From Belnapia rosea (GTDB taxonomy: Bacteria > Pseudomonadota > Alphaproteobacteria > Acetobacterales > Acetobacteraceae): DNA of 64,000 nt. Position 1 is the first letter of the stretch. Every line of letters starts with the position of its first letter. The stretch is from contig NZ_FMZX01000001.1 of assembly GCF_900101615.1 (NCBI RefSeq), positions 1,213,912-1,277,911 of the forward strand, in the 5' to 3' direction. Shown here piece by piece: positions 1-9,297 of this stretch. Below the pieces are notes generated by a model. The model was not told the origin of the DNA. It did no database searches and was given only the letters and a program-made list of their open reading frames with translations. Made by a program: the position numbers and the translations under genes.

Positions 1-1
1 C

Positions 2-49
2 CCCGGTGCCGGGCGCACCTTCATCGCCAGCCTCACCGCGCGCTACTGA
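2..49 (+). CDS. C-terminal end of a probable TonB-dependent receptor (partial)
   Basis: Only the last 15 codons and a TGA stop are inside the window. The visible tail ends in Leu-Thr-Ala-Arg-Tyr, resembling the last beta strand of outer-membrane TonB-dependent receptors, which end in an aromatic residue. The following genes (PKHD hydroxylase, PepSY protein, ExbB, ExbD, TonB) are the usual companions of a siderophore receptor such as Fiu/PiuA. The identity is inferred mostly from that context, because so little sequence is present. Confidence 0.5.
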   Translation, partial: PGAGRTFIASLTARY

Positions 50-76
50 GCCGCGCACCGAAAGGACGCTGACCAG

Positions 77-760
77 GTGCTTCTGCACATCACCGAGGTG
101 CTGGACGCGGCAAGGCTTGCGGAAGCGCAGGCCTTGCTCGCGCGTGCGCCCTGGGTGGATGGCCGCGTGACCGCCGGCCACCAATCCGCGCAGGTGAAGG
201 ACAACCTGCAGATCCCCGAAGGCTGCCCGGAGCACCGCGCGCTCGGTGACATCGTGCTCGGCGCGCTGGAGCGGAACCCGCTGTTCATCTCCGCCGTGCT
301 GCCGCTGCGGGTCTTCCCGCCGCTCTTCAACCGCTACGACCCGGGCATGACCTTCGGCGCGCATGTGGACAACGCCATCCGCCAGGTCACCGGCACCACC
401 TCGCGCATCCGCACCGATGTCTCCTGCACCCTCTTCCTCGCCCCGCCCGAGAGCTATGACGGCGGCGAGCTGATCGTCGAGGACACCTATGGCGAGAAGC
501 GGGTGAAGCTGCCGGCGGGCGATGCGGTGATCTACCCCTCGACCAGCCTGCACCGCGTCTCGCCGGTCACCCGCGGCTCCCGCCTCGCCAGCTTCTTCTG
601 GATCCAGAGCATGGTCCGCGACGACGGGCAGCGCGCCCTGCTGTTCGATCTCGACATGGCCATCAACCGGGCCCGTGGCGACCTGCCGGCCGGCCACTCC
701 TCGCCGACGGAGCTGACCGCCGTGTACCACAACCTGCTCCGCCGCTGGGCCGACGCATGA
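77..760 (+). CDS. piuC: PKHD-type Fe(II)/2-oxoglutarate-dependent hydroxylase (PiuC/YbiX family)
   Basis: This 227-residue protein has the usual length of the family. The iron-binding triad is visible as H96-x-D98 and H159, and R169 fits the 2-oxoglutarate carboxylate-binding arginine. It is a cytoplasmic non-heme iron oxygenase; the family lies beside TonB-dependent siderophore receptors and is iron-regulated, but its substrate is not established. The start is GTG, 27 bases after the receptor stop. It overlaps the next gene by four bases, so it belongs to the iron-uptake operon. Confidence 0.9.
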   Translation: MLLHITEVLDAARLAEAQALLARAPWVDGRVTAGHQSAQVKDNLQIPEGCPEHRALGDIVLGALERNPLFISAVLPLRVFPPLFNRYDPGMTFGAHVDNAIRQVTGTTSRIRTDVSCTLFLAPPESYDGGELIVEDTYGEKRVKLPAGDAVIYPSTSLHRVSPVTRGSRLASFFWIQSMVRDDGQRALLFDLDMAINRARGDLPAGHSSPTELTAVYHNLLRRWADA

Positions 761-1872
761 CCATCCGCCGCGCCCTCCTGCTCGGCCATCGCTGGCTCGG
801 CCTGATCCTCGGCCTGGTGATGCTGCTGCTCGGCGTGACCGGCAGCATCCTCTCCTTCCAGCGCGAGATCGACGCCGCGCTGAACCCGGCCCTGTTCCGC
901 CCGGGCGGCCCGCCCAACCCCGACCTCGGCTACGCCGCCATCCTGAAGCTGGCCGAGCAGGCCACAGGCCGCGCGCCCGGCAGCATCCGCGCGCCGGATG
1001 CCGTCTGGCCGGTCTGGGTCGTCTCGCCGCCCCGCATGCGCGGCACCCCGCCCGGCCCCACGGCCTTCCTCGACCCCGCCACCGGCACCCTGCTCGGCGA
1101 GCGCGACGGCCGCGGCAGCTTCATCGGCGTGACGCGCCAGCTGCACGAGGCGCTGCTGCTGCGCGAATGGAGCGGGCATGAGGCGGTCGGCTGGTTCGGC
1201 GTGCTGCTGCTGCTGTTCTGCCTCTCGGGCATCTGGCTGTGGTGGCCGCGCCAGGGATCCCTTGCCGCCGCCCTCGTCACCATCCGCCGGCGCCCAAGCG
1301 TGGTGCTCAACCTCGACCTGCACCGCGTCATCGGCATCTGGATGGCGGTGGTGCTGTCGGTCGTCGCCGTCTCCGGCACCGCCATCATCTTCCCCGGCTG
1401 GTTCCGCCCGCTGCTCGGCATCGCCGGGGCCACGCCGCCCGCGCCGGTGCCGCCGCGCCGCGAGCCGATGACGGTCGATGCCGATGCCGCCGTCGCCGCC
1501 GCCCTCGCCCATCTGCCAGGCCAGGTGGCGACCGGCGTGACGCTGCCATCCCGCCAGCGCCAGGCCTGGCAGGTGACGCTGCGCCCGGCCGATGCTAGCA
1601 CCGAGGTCAGGGTCCGCAGCTTCCTCGCCATCGACCCCTGGTCCGGCGCGGTGGTCGAGGAGCGCGGCCCCCGCACCCGCAGCCTCGGCGAGGAGGTGCT
1701 GGCCATGCAGCGCTGGCTGCATGGCGGCGCGCTGCTCGGCTGGACCGGGCGGCTCCTCGTCTTCGCCTCGGGCATCGCCATGCCCGCTCTCTTCGTCACC
1801 GGCCTCGCAGCCTGGCTGCTTCGCCGCCGCAACCGCCGCCGTCTCGCCGTCCCCCAAGGGAGACCCGCATGA
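757..1872 (+). CDS. PepSY-associated transmembrane protein
   Basis: A 371-residue inner-membrane protein of the PepSY_TM family. An N-terminal membrane helix (about residues 12-32) is followed by a periplasmic PepSY-like region, two central helices (about 140-160 and 190-215), a second soluble region and a final helix near 330-355 that ends in an Arg-rich tail. Members beside siderophore receptors are thought to act as ferric-siderophore reductases or accessory factors; that is family knowledge, not shown here. It overlaps the genes on both sides by four bases, which makes translational coupling with piuC and exbB likely. Confidence 0.85.
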   Translation: MTIRRALLLGHRWLGLILGLVMLLLGVTGSILSFQREIDAALNPALFRPGGPPNPDLGYAAILKLAEQATGRAPGSIRAPDAVWPVWVVSPPRMRGTPPGPTAFLDPATGTLLGERDGRGSFIGVTRQLHEALLLREWSGHEAVGWFGVLLLLFCLSGIWLWWPRQGSLAAALVTIRRRPSVVLNLDLHRVIGIWMAVVLSVVAVSGTAIIFPGWFRPLLGIAGATPPAPVPPRREPMTVDADAAVAAALAHLPGQVATGVTLPSRQRQAWQVTLRPADASTEVRVRSFLAIDPWSGAVVEERGPRTRSLGEEVLAMQRWLHGGALLGWTGRLLVFASGIAMPALFVTGLAAWLLRRRNRRRLAVPQGRPA

Positions 1873-2570
1873 ATCCCGCGTCCGTCCCCGACTTCACCAT
1901 CCAGAGCCTCATCCTCAATGCCGACCCGGTCGTGCAGGGGGTGATGGCGATGCTGGTGCTGGCATCGCTCGCCTGCTGGGCGATCATCATCGAGAAATCC
2001 ATCCTGTTCGGCCGGCTGAAGCGCGAGGCGCGCAGCCTCGCGGCGCTCGCCGCCTCCGGCGCCATCCAGCCCCCCGAGGGCGATGCGGCGAAGGACAGCC
2101 TCTCCGGCGCCGTGCTGCGGGCCGGCCTGCCGGAATGGCGCGAGGGCCGCGACCAGCATGAGAGCGCCGGCGAGTTCCGCGACCGGCTGGAGCGCGCCAT
2201 GCGCGCCGCCGTCACCGCGACGCTGCGCCGCGCCGAGCCCGGCCTGCCGCTGCTGGCGACCATCGGCTCGGTCAGCCCCTTCGTCGGGCTGTTCGGCACG
2301 GTCTGGGGCATCATGCACAGCTTCTTCGGCATCGCGGCGAAGCAGGATACCGGCCTCGCCACCGTGGCCCCCGGCATCGCCGAGGCGCTCTTCGCCACGG
2401 CGATCGGCCTCGTCGCCGCCATCCCGGCGGTGATCGCCTACAACCGCTACAGCATCGGCCTCTCCCGCATCCGGCAGGAGGCGCTGGGCGCCGCCGCCAG
2501 CCTCGCCAGCCGCCTCGCCCGCCGCCCAGCGGTGCTGGACGGCCGGCGGAAGGCCGGTGAATCCGCATGA
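1869..2570 (+). CDS. exbB: Biopolymer transport protein ExbB (MotA/TolQ/ExbB family)
   Basis: 233 residues with three hydrophobic segments (about 20-45, 135-160 and 175-200), the ExbB/TolQ topology. The segment reading ATIGSVSPFVGLFGTVWG is the signature of the channel-forming helix. ExbB forms the pentameric proton channel that, with ExbD, energises TonB at the inner membrane. The gene overlaps exbD by four bases. TolQ is the alternative assignment, but the tonB gene downstream and the receptor upstream favour ExbB. Confidence 0.93.
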   Translation: MNPASVPDFTIQSLILNADPVVQGVMAMLVLASLACWAIIIEKSILFGRLKREARSLAALAASGAIQPPEGDAAKDSLSGAVLRAGLPEWREGRDQHESAGEFRDRLERAMRAAVTATLRRAEPGLPLLATIGSVSPFVGLFGTVWGIMHSFFGIAAKQDTGLATVAPGIAEALFATAIGLVAAIPAVIAYNRYSIGLSRIRQEALGAAASLASRLARRPAVLDGRRKAGESA

Positions 2571-3058
2571 GCATGCAGCTCCCCGCCGGCGGGGATTCGG
2601 ATGACGAGGGCAGCCCCGTCTCCGATATCAACGTCACGCCGCTGGTCGATGTCATGCTGGTGCTGCTGGTCATCTTTATGGTGACCGCGCCGATGATGAC
2701 CGCCGGCATCCCGCTCGACCTGCCGAGGACGGCCGCGGCCCCGCTCAGCCCGCCGAAGCCGCCGCTCGAGCTCAGCATCACCCTGGAGGGCGCGCTGTTC
2801 CTCGACAAGGAACCGGTGCCGCAGGAGGCGCTGGAGCCCCGCCTCGCCGCGCTGCATGCCGAGGCGCCGGATCGCGCGCTGCATCTCCGTGCCGATCGCG
2901 GCATCGACTATGGCGAGGTGCTGCGCGTCATGGGCCTCGTGCAGCGGGCCGGCATCTCGAAGCTCGCCCTGGTCTCGATGCCGGGCGGCGACCCGGTGGC
3001 GCCTGCCCCCGACGCCTCGCCGCCGGCACCATCCCCCACCGCCGCGCCGGGGCGCTGA
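2567..3058 (+). CDS. exbD: Biopolymer transport protein ExbD
   Basis: 163 residues: a short cytoplasmic N-terminus, one membrane helix (about 25-48) that opens with the family motif DINVTPLVDVMLVLLVIFM including the proton-translocating Asp, and a periplasmic domain. The last about 20 residues form a Pro/Ala-rich tail. It works with ExbB to couple proton motive force to TonB. It is translationally coupled to exbB and followed five bases later by tonB. Confidence 0.93.
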   Translation: MSMQLPAGGDSDDEGSPVSDINVTPLVDVMLVLLVIFMVTAPMMTAGIPLDLPRTAAAPLSPPKPPLELSITLEGALFLDKEPVPQEALEPRLAALHAEAPDRALHLRADRGIDYGEVLRVMGLVQRAGISKLALVSMPGGDPVAPAPDASPPAPSPTAAPGR

Positions 3059-3063
3059 GCCGC

Positions 3064-3861
3064 ATGGCCCAAGCCCGCCATATCGCCTGGGCCATCTCGC
3101 TGGGGCTGCATGCCGCCGGCGCCACGGCCCTGCTGCATGGGCTGCCGGCCGAGCCGGAGGTGGTGACGCCGGTGATGCTGGTGGAGATGCCTGAGCCGGC
3201 CGCGCCCGAGCCCGAAGCCGAGCCGCCGCCCGAGCCGGTCGCCGAGGCACCGCCGCCGCAACCCGCCCCGCCGCCGGAGCCGCCGCCGCCCGAGCCCGTC
3301 GCCATGGCCGAGCCGCCACCGCCCGAGCCCATGGCGCCCGAGCCACCGCCCCAGGCGGAGCCGCCCCCGCCCGAGCCGCCGCCACCGGCGGAGGTCGCCG
3401 AGCTGCCGATGCCGCCGCCCCCGCCGCCACCGGAGCCGGCGCCGAAGCCGGTCGTCCAGCCCCGCCGGCCCCCGCCGCCGCCGCGGCCGGCAACGCCCAC
3501 CATCGCCGAGGCGCCACCCGCCCCGGCCGCACCCGCGGCGCCAGCACCCACCGCCGCCCCGGTCGCATCCGCGCCGCCGCCCAGCTACACGGCCATGCTG
3601 ATGCGGGCGCTGGAGCGCCATCGCCGCTATCCGGACGAGGCGCGCTGGCGCCACGCCCAGGGCGTGGCCCTGCTGCGCTTCCGCATGAAGCGGGACGGGA
3701 CGGTGGTCGGCTACCGCATCGAGCGCAGCGCCGGGGACCCGGCGCTGGACCAGGCGGTGCAGACGATGATCCAGAACGCCTCGCCGCTCCCCGCCCCGCC
3801 GGCCGAGATGTCGGGCGATCCGGTGGAGCTGACGGTCCCGGTGCGGTTCAGCCTGCGCTGA
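3064..3861 (+). CDS. tonB: Energy transducer TonB
   Basis: 265 residues. An N-terminal helix (about 7-24) anchors it in the inner membrane. Residues about 35-170 are an extreme Pro/Glu/Ala linker with many PEP, PPP and PPEP units, long enough to span the periplasm. The C-terminal domain (about 178-265) carries the TonB features YPDEAR and the closing segment before VPVRFSL. It transmits energy from ExbBD to the outer-membrane receptor. It is the last gene of the iron-uptake operon. Confidence 0.92.
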   Translation: MAQARHIAWAISLGLHAAGATALLHGLPAEPEVVTPVMLVEMPEPAAPEPEAEPPPEPVAEAPPPQPAPPPEPPPPEPVAMAEPPPPEPMAPEPPPQAEPPPPEPPPPAEVAELPMPPPPPPPEPAPKPVVQPRRPPPPPRPATPTIAEAPPAPAAPAAPAPTAAPVASAPPPSYTAMLMRALERHRRYPDEARWRHAQGVALLRFRMKRDGTVVGYRIERSAGDPALDQAVQTMIQNASPLPAPPAEMSGDPVELTVPVRFSLR

Positions 3862-3897
3862 CCGCCTCGTGCCTGCGGGGTGCCGCGCCCGCCGGGG

Positions 3898-5418
3898 TCA
3901 GCCCCCGGCCGCGCCGCCGGCGGTGCGCACCAGCCCGGCGAGCACGCTGCGCGGCGGCACGCCGGGCTCGAATTCGGGCCAGCGGGTGCCGGGCCGGTCG
4001 AATGTGGCCCCCGGCTCGGCGCCGGGGTGGCGGATGGCGGTGAACAGCGTCTCCCCGTCCGGCGTCAGGGCCGCGCCGCCGACCGAGGCACCGCGCGGCG
4101 CCCCATAGATCGGGACCGGCACGCCGCGATCCGGCCCGGCGAGGTCGCAGGCATAGAGCCCCTCCGCCTGCTGGCCCACGCGCCCGCCCCGGTTGGTGCC
4201 GATCCAGGCCCGCCCGCGCGCATCCACCGTCACCGTATCCGGGTTCTCCGGCCAGGCGCTGCCCGCCGGCAGGCCGGCGGCGCCGTAGCGGGCCTGCGGG
4301 CTGCGCTGGTTGCCGGCGGCGAAGAGCAGCCGGGCCGCCGCGCCCGCCCCCCCGTCATCGCCGCCATCGGCCGAGAATTCCAGCACATGGCCGGCGGGCC
4401 GGGCGGGGCTGCCATGGCAGGCCAGCAGCAGCCGCGGCCCCATCGGGTCGAGGCCGAGGCCGGAGGGCGCATCGAAGGGGCTGCCGCCCGCCGCCTGGGC
4501 CGCGGCCAGGGGCCCGGCGCCATCCGGCAGGGGCAGCCAACTCAGCCGGTCGCCCTCCACCCGGGCGACGAAGAAGGTGCCGGCATCCAGCGCATGCTCG
4601 GCCGTCGCCGGGCCGGCGGAGACGAAGCGGAAGAGGAAGCCGCCCACCCGCCTGTCGGTCAGGTACACCACCGCCCGCCCGTCGCGGCTGAGCGCCGCCG
4701 CGGCATCGCCATGGGCGAAGCGGCCGAGCGCGCGGCGCTTCACCGGCACGGATTGCGGGTCGAAGGGGTTCAGCTCGGTGACGAAGCCATAGCCCGAGCC
4801 ATCGGCGATGGCCGGGTCGAGCCCGCCGAGCCGGGCCTGCCAGAAGCCCGGGTCGCCCTCGGCCAGCAGCAGCGTGCCCCAGGGCGTGACGCAGCCGCCG
4901 CCGACGCCGAGCACGCCCCGCACCGCCCCGCCGCCCGAGACGCGGCAGAGGGTGGAGATGCCGAGGCGCCGGCTCTGGTAGCCGCCATCGACCACCACCC
5001 AGCGCCCCGCCTGCCGCTCGATGTTCAGCAGCGACACGCCCTGCATGGCGGCCGCCGCGGCCGGCTGGTCCTGCCCGCCGGGGAAGGCCATGGCCGCCTC
5101 GACGGTCGGGTGGGCAACGGCGAGGATGGCCCGCGGCACGCCATCGGCGGCCGGCTGCTGCGGCACGGCGATGCCGAGCACCCGGGCATCCCAGCCGAAT
5201 TGCGCCGCGGCCGCGGTCGGGTCGGGCGTGCGCGGCGTCCAGCGCGGCGCATCGAAGGTCACCCGGTCGCCCCAGCGGACGAGCACGTCGCGCCGGTAGC
5301 CGGGCGCCACGGTGTCATCCTGCTTCACCGGCAGGGCGAGCGGGCCGAGGTCGAGGGCGGAGGCCGGGCGGGCCAGCGCCACGGCCCCGGCCGCCAGGAG
5401 GGGGCGGCGGCCGATCAT
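3898..5418 (-). CDS. PhoX-family (DUF839) phosphatase-like protein
   Basis: 506 residues. The N-terminus has an Arg-Arg pair followed by a hydrophobic stretch ending in Ala-Ser-Ala, consistent with a Tat-type export signal. The C-terminal part contains the PhoX-type GAALTPDGETLF and RHPG segments followed by WPEFEPG. PhoX enzymes are calcium/iron alkaline phosphatases of the periplasm; the exact substrate here is unknown. The ATG was chosen because it sits in the ATGA overlap with the molybdoenzyme gene and directly precedes the export signal; the frame remains open much further upstream. Confidence 0.8.
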   Translation of the reverse strand: MIGRRPLLAAGAVALARPASALDLGPLALPVKQDDTVAPGYRRDVLVRWGDRVTFDAPRWTPRTPDPTAAAAQFGWDARVLGIAVPQQPAADGVPRAILAVAHPTVEAAMAFPGGQDQPAAAAAMQGVSLLNIERQAGRWVVVDGGYQSRRLGISTLCRVSGGGAVRGVLGVGGGCVTPWGTLLLAEGDPGFWQARLGGLDPAIADGSGYGFVTELNPFDPQSVPVKRRALGRFAHGDAAAALSRDGRAVVYLTDRRVGGFLFRFVSAGPATAEHALDAGTFFVARVEGDRLSWLPLPDGAGPLAAAQAAGGSPFDAPSGLGLDPMGPRLLLACHGSPARPAGHVLEFSADGGDDGGAGAAARLLFAAGNQRSPQARYGAAGLPAGSAWPENPDTVTVDARGRAWIGTNRGGRVGQQAEGLYACDLAGPDRGVPVPIYGAPRGASVGGAALTPDGETLFTAIRHPGAEPGATFDRPGTRWPEFEPGVPPRSVLAGLVRTAGGAAGG

Positions 5419-7724
5419 GCCGGCACCATCGGCGGCGGCTGGTGCACGGTCACCGGCGGCAGCGGCCCGTCCCAGCGCTCCACCTGCACGAGGCAGGACT
5501 GGGCCGAGGGTCCCTGGCCCAGCCGCGAGGTGCCGACATCCGCCGTCAGCACATTCGGGTTGCCATGGACGCAGAGCGCATCCGGGTCCCCCGGCACCTG
5601 CGGGTCGTACCAGGCGCCCGTCGCCATGGCGGCGACGCCGGGCCGCATCCCCTCCTTGATCCGCACACCGCCGAGGCAGGCGCCGCGTGCGTTGAAGACG
5701 CGGACGATATCGCCCTCGCGCAGCCCGCGCGCCGCAGCATCCTCCGGGCTCAGATGGATCGGCTCCCGCCCCTGGATCTTCCCCGCCGCCGCGACGCGGC
5801 CGGGGTCGAGCTGGCCGTGCAGCCGCGTCGCCGGCTGGAAGGAGAGCAGGTGCAGCGGATACTCGGCCGCGGCCGGCGCGCCGAGCCACTCGCGCGGCTC
5901 ACGCCAGACCGGGTGGCCCGGGCAGTCGTCATAGCCGAAGCTGGCGATGGTCTCGCTGAACAGCTCCACCTTGCCGGAGGGCGTATTCAGCGGCTCGCCC
6001 TCCGGGTCGGCACGGAAATCGGCGAATTGGGTGTATTCCTCGCCCGGCGCGACGGGCGGTGCCTCGACATGGCCCTCCGCCCAGAAGCGCTCGAATTCCG
6101 GCGCCTCGAAGCCGAGCCGGCCGCAGGCCACCCGCCATTGGCCATAGAGGTGGCGCAGCCAGGCGCCCTCGTCGCGCTGCTCGGTGAAGCGGTCGCGGTA
6201 GCCGAGCGCATCGGCGATATCGGCCAGCATGTCGGTATCGTTGCGCGCCTGGCCCTGGGGCGGGATGGCCTGGTGCATGGCGCGGACGAAGCGGTCGCGG
6301 TTGCTCGAGGCGATGTCGTTGCGCTCCAGCGTCGTCGTCGCCGGCAGCACGATATCGGCCTGCCGGGCGAGCGCCGTCCACCAGGGCTCCTGCACCACGA
6401 TCGTCTCGGCCCGTGCCCAGGCGCGCTGCAGCCGCGGCAGGTCCTGGTGGTGGTGGAAGGGGTTGCCGCCCGCCCACCAGATCATCCGGATATCGGGCAG
6501 GGTGATGCGCTGGCCGTTGAACTCCAGCACCTCGCCCGGCCGCTCCAGCAGCTCCGTCACCCGCGCCACGGGGATGGCGAGCCCCGCAGGGTTGCGGATG
6601 CCGGGCGAGGAAACGGCCGGCAGTTCCCGCCGCGGCACGCCCATGCCGCCGATGCTGCCATAGCCGAAGGCGACGCCCTGCCCCGGCTTGCCGATGGCAC
6701 CCAGCATCGCCGCCAGCGCCACCAGCATCCAGTAGGGCTGCTCGCCGTAATCCGCCCGCTGCAGCGACCAGGCGGCGGTCAGCATGGTCGGCTGCGCCGC
6801 GCAGTCGAGGGCGAGGCGGCGGATCACCTCCACCGGGATGTCGGTGATCGGCGCGGCCCAGTCAGGCGTCTTCGCCTGCCCGTCGCTCTCGCCCAGGATA
6901 TAGGCCCGCAGCTGCGGCCAGCCGGTGCAATGCGTGGCGAGGAAGCCGCGATCCTCGCGCCCCTCGCTCACCAGCACATGCGCCATCGCCAGCAGCAGCG
7001 CGGTATCCGTCCCCGGCCGGATCGACACCCATTCGGCGCCGAGCTCCGCCTCGGTATCGCCGCGGAAGGGCGAGATGTTGACGAGGCGCACCCCGGCCGC
7101 CGCCGCCTGCCGCATCAGCGGCCCGTATTCGTGCCGCCCCTGCCCGCCCGAGGCGACCATGCCGTTCTTCGCCGCCAGCCCGCCGAAGCAGAGCATCAGC
7201 CGCGCATGCCGCGCGATCGCCATCCAATCCGTGGTGCGGCCCAGCAGCACCTCGTTGGTGCCGAGCACATGCGGCAGCAGCGCCTGCGCCGCCGCATAGG
7301 AATAGGCATGCACCGAGGAGGTGAAGCCGCCACCGAGCCCGAGGAAGCGCTGCAGCTGCGTCTTCGCATGGTGGTAGCGCCCGGCCGAGGACCAGCCATA
7401 GGAACCGCCGAAGATGGAGGTCGCGCCATGCTCCGCGCGGATGCGCGCCGTCTCCTCGGCGAGGATGCGCGTCGCCTCGTCCCAGGAGACGGGCACGAAG
7501 GGATCGCCGCCCCGCAGATGCCCGCGCCGCCGCCCCTCGATCCAGCCACGGCGGATATAGGGCCGGTCGATGCGCGACGGCGCGTGGACCACATCCGGCA
7601 CCGCCTCGATCAGGCTGCCGGGGAAAGGATCCGGGCCGAAGGGGCGGACGCCGGTGACGCGGCCATTCTCCACCACGGCATCGAAATAGCCCCAATGGGA
7701 GGCATGCGGCTTGATTTCGGTCAT
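5415..7724 (-). CDS. Molybdopterin-dependent oxidoreductase, BisC/TorA type (S- or N-oxide reductase)
   Basis: 769 residues of the DMSO-reductase superfamily, trimethylamine-N-oxide/biotin-sulfoxide reductase branch. The segment GGSYGWSSAGR carries the serine expected to ligate molybdenum, and the C-terminal MopB domain (from about residue 630) ends the protein. No iron-sulfur Cys motif or signal peptide is visible, so it resembles cytoplasmic BisC more than periplasmic TorA. The first ATG with good family alignment is used; the frame is open 35 codons upstream. It overlaps the PhoX-like gene by four bases. MoaD and MoaE for its cofactor are encoded near 60.6 kb. Confidence 0.85.
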   Translation of the reverse strand: MTEIKPHASHWGYFDAVVENGRVTGVRPFGPDPFPGSLIEAVPDVVHAPSRIDRPYIRRGWIEGRRRGHLRGGDPFVPVSWDEATRILAEETARIRAEHGATSIFGGSYGWSSAGRYHHAKTQLQRFLGLGGGFTSSVHAYSYAAAQALLPHVLGTNEVLLGRTTDWMAIARHARLMLCFGGLAAKNGMVASGGQGRHEYGPLMRQAAAAGVRLVNISPFRGDTEAELGAEWVSIRPGTDTALLLAMAHVLVSEGREDRGFLATHCTGWPQLRAYILGESDGQAKTPDWAAPITDIPVEVIRRLALDCAAQPTMLTAAWSLQRADYGEQPYWMLVALAAMLGAIGKPGQGVAFGYGSIGGMGVPRRELPAVSSPGIRNPAGLAIPVARVTELLERPGEVLEFNGQRITLPDIRMIWWAGGNPFHHHQDLPRLQRAWARAETIVVQEPWWTALARQADIVLPATTTLERNDIASSNRDRFVRAMHQAIPPQGQARNDTDMLADIADALGYRDRFTEQRDEGAWLRHLYGQWRVACGRLGFEAPEFERFWAEGHVEAPPVAPGEEYTQFADFRADPEGEPLNTPSGKVELFSETIASFGYDDCPGHPVWREPREWLGAPAAAEYPLHLLSFQPATRLHGQLDPGRVAAAGKIQGREPIHLSPEDAAARGLREGDIVRVFNARGACLGGVRIKEGMRPGVAAMATGAWYDPQVPGDPDALCVHGNPNVLTADVGTSRLGQGPSAQSCLVQVERWDGPLPPVTVHQPPPMVPA

Positions 7725-7902
7725 GGTTCGAACTCTGCTTTGGCCGCGGACCTTGCCACCTGATGGCCGATGCCGTCCACGGGGGCGGCCAGACCTTCGC
7801 GGCCTGGTGTTCGGCCGCGCCGCGAACACGCCGCGTCGCCGGGACTTGGGTTGCCCGCCATTCCGCGCCTACACTCCCCCATCCGTCAGGAAGGCCACTG
7901 CC

Positions 7903-9297
7903 ATGACCCCGCCCCGCAATTCCAATGCCGCCCGCGACATCGCCTATGCGCTGCATCCCTACACCGACCACAAGGCGCATCTGCAGAACGGCCCGCTGGT
8001 GATCAGCCGCGGCAAGGGCGTGCGGGTCTTCGACGAGCAGGGCAAGGAATACATCGAGAGCGTCGCCGGCCTCTGGTGCGCCAGCCTCGGCTTCGACAAT
8101 GAGCGCCTGGTGCAGGCCGCGACCGACCAGATGCGGAAGCTCCCCTTCTACCACGCCTTCACCGCCAAGTCGCACGAGCCGCTGATCGACCTCAGCGAGA
8201 TGCTGATCGAGCGCGCGCCCTCGCCGATGAGCAAGGTGTTCTTCGCCAATTCCGGCTCGGAGGCGAATGACAGCGCGATCAAGATGATCTGGTACATGAA
8301 CAACGCCATCGGCCGGCCCGAGAAGAAGAAGATCATCGCCCGGCTGAAGGGCTATCACGGCATCACCCTGGCGGCCGCCTCGCTGACGGGCCTGCCGGCG
8401 AACCACAAGCTGTTCGACCTGCCGATCGCCGGCTTCCACCACGTCTCGACGCCGCACCACTACCACAACGCCCTGCCCGGCGAGTCGGAGGAGGATTTCG
8501 CCACCCGCCTCGCCGAGGAGCTGGAGCAGAAGATCCTGGCCGAGGGGCCGGAGACGGTCGCCGCCTTCTGGGCCGAGCCGATCATGGGCGCCGGCGGCGT
8601 CATCCTGCCGCCCGCCGGCTACTTCCCCAAGATCCAGGCGGTGCTGAAGAAGTACGACGTGCTCTTCGTCGCCGATGAGGTGATCTGCGGCTTCTGGCGC
8701 ACCGGCAGCTACTGGGGCAGCCAGACGCTCGACATCCAGCCGGACATCCTGGTCTGCGCCAAGGCGCTCTCGGCCTCCTACCTGCCGATCTCGGCGGTGC
8801 TGGTGAACGAGCGCGTCTTCCAGGGCATCGCCGAGGGCTCCTCCTCCGTCGGCACCTGGGGCCATGGATTCACCTATTCCGGCCATCCGGTGCCGGCCGC
8901 CGTCGCGATCGAGACGCTGAAGATCTATGACGAGATGGATATCGGCGGCCATGTGAAGAAAGTTGGCGCGCATATGCAGGCGCAGCTCCGCGCCCGCTTC
9001 GCCGACCACCCGATGGTGGGCGAGGTGCGCGGCACCGGCCTGATCGGCGCCATCGAGCTGGTCGCCGACAAGGACGCGAAGCGGAACTTCGACCCGGCCC
9101 AGAAGGTCGGCGCCCGCCTGACCAAGCTCGGCGAGCAGAACGGCGTCATCATGCGCGCCATGACCAATGACAGCATCGGCTTCTCCCCGCCGCTCATCAT
9201 CAGCGAGGAGGAGGTGGACGAGATGCTGAACCGGGTGGCGAAGTCGCTGGACGAGGTCATGGTGCAGGTGCGCCGCGAGAGCCTCTCCGCCGTTTGA
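7903..9297 (+). CDS. Class III (omega-type) pyridoxal-phosphate aminotransferase
   Basis: 464 residues, the usual length for omega-transaminases. The PLP Schiff-base lysine is K287 in CAKALSASY, and NSGSEAND and DEVICGFWR are family signatures. Such enzymes move amino groups from beta-alanine, putrescine or other amines to pyruvate or glyoxylate; the donor cannot be read from the sequence. An AGGAAG ribosome site precedes the ATG. The upstream molybdoenzyme is divergent, sharing a roughly 180-base promoter region. Confidence 0.9.
   Translation: MTPPRNSNAARDIAYALHPYTDHKAHLQNGPLVISRGKGVRVFDEQGKEYIESVAGLWCASLGFDNERLVQAATDQMRKLPFYHAFTAKSHEPLIDLSEMLIERAPSPMSKVFFANSGSEANDSAIKMIWYMNNAIGRPEKKKIIARLKGYHGITLAAASLTGLPANHKLFDLPIAGFHHVSTPHHYHNALPGESEEDFATRLAEELEQKILAEGPETVAAFWAEPIMGAGGVILPPAGYFPKIQAVLKKYDVLFVADEVICGFWRTGSYWGSQTLDIQPDILVCAKALSASYLPISAVLVNERVFQGIAEGSSSVGTWGHGFTYSGHPVPAAVAIETLKIYDEMDIGGHVKKVGAHMQAQLRARFADHPMVGEVRGTGLIGAIELVADKDAKRNFDPAQKVGARLTKLGEQNGVIMRAMTNDSIGFSPPLIISEEEVDEMLNRVAKSLDEVMVQVRRESLSAV

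Noticed and set aside
532..1857. A 441-codon frame on the minus strand opposite the PepSY gene
   Set aside because: Composition is Gly/Ala/Arg/Glu-rich without motifs, and it opposes an operon with clear overlaps.
3160..3600. Tandem-like CCGCCGGAG-type repeats in tonB
   Set aside because: They encode the Pro/Glu linker and are degenerate; this is coding low complexity, not a separate repeat element or CRISPR.
3880..5934. A 684-codon open frame on the plus strand opposite the PhoX-like gene
   Set aside because: The minus strand encodes a recognisable PhoX-like protein, so this one is a shadow.
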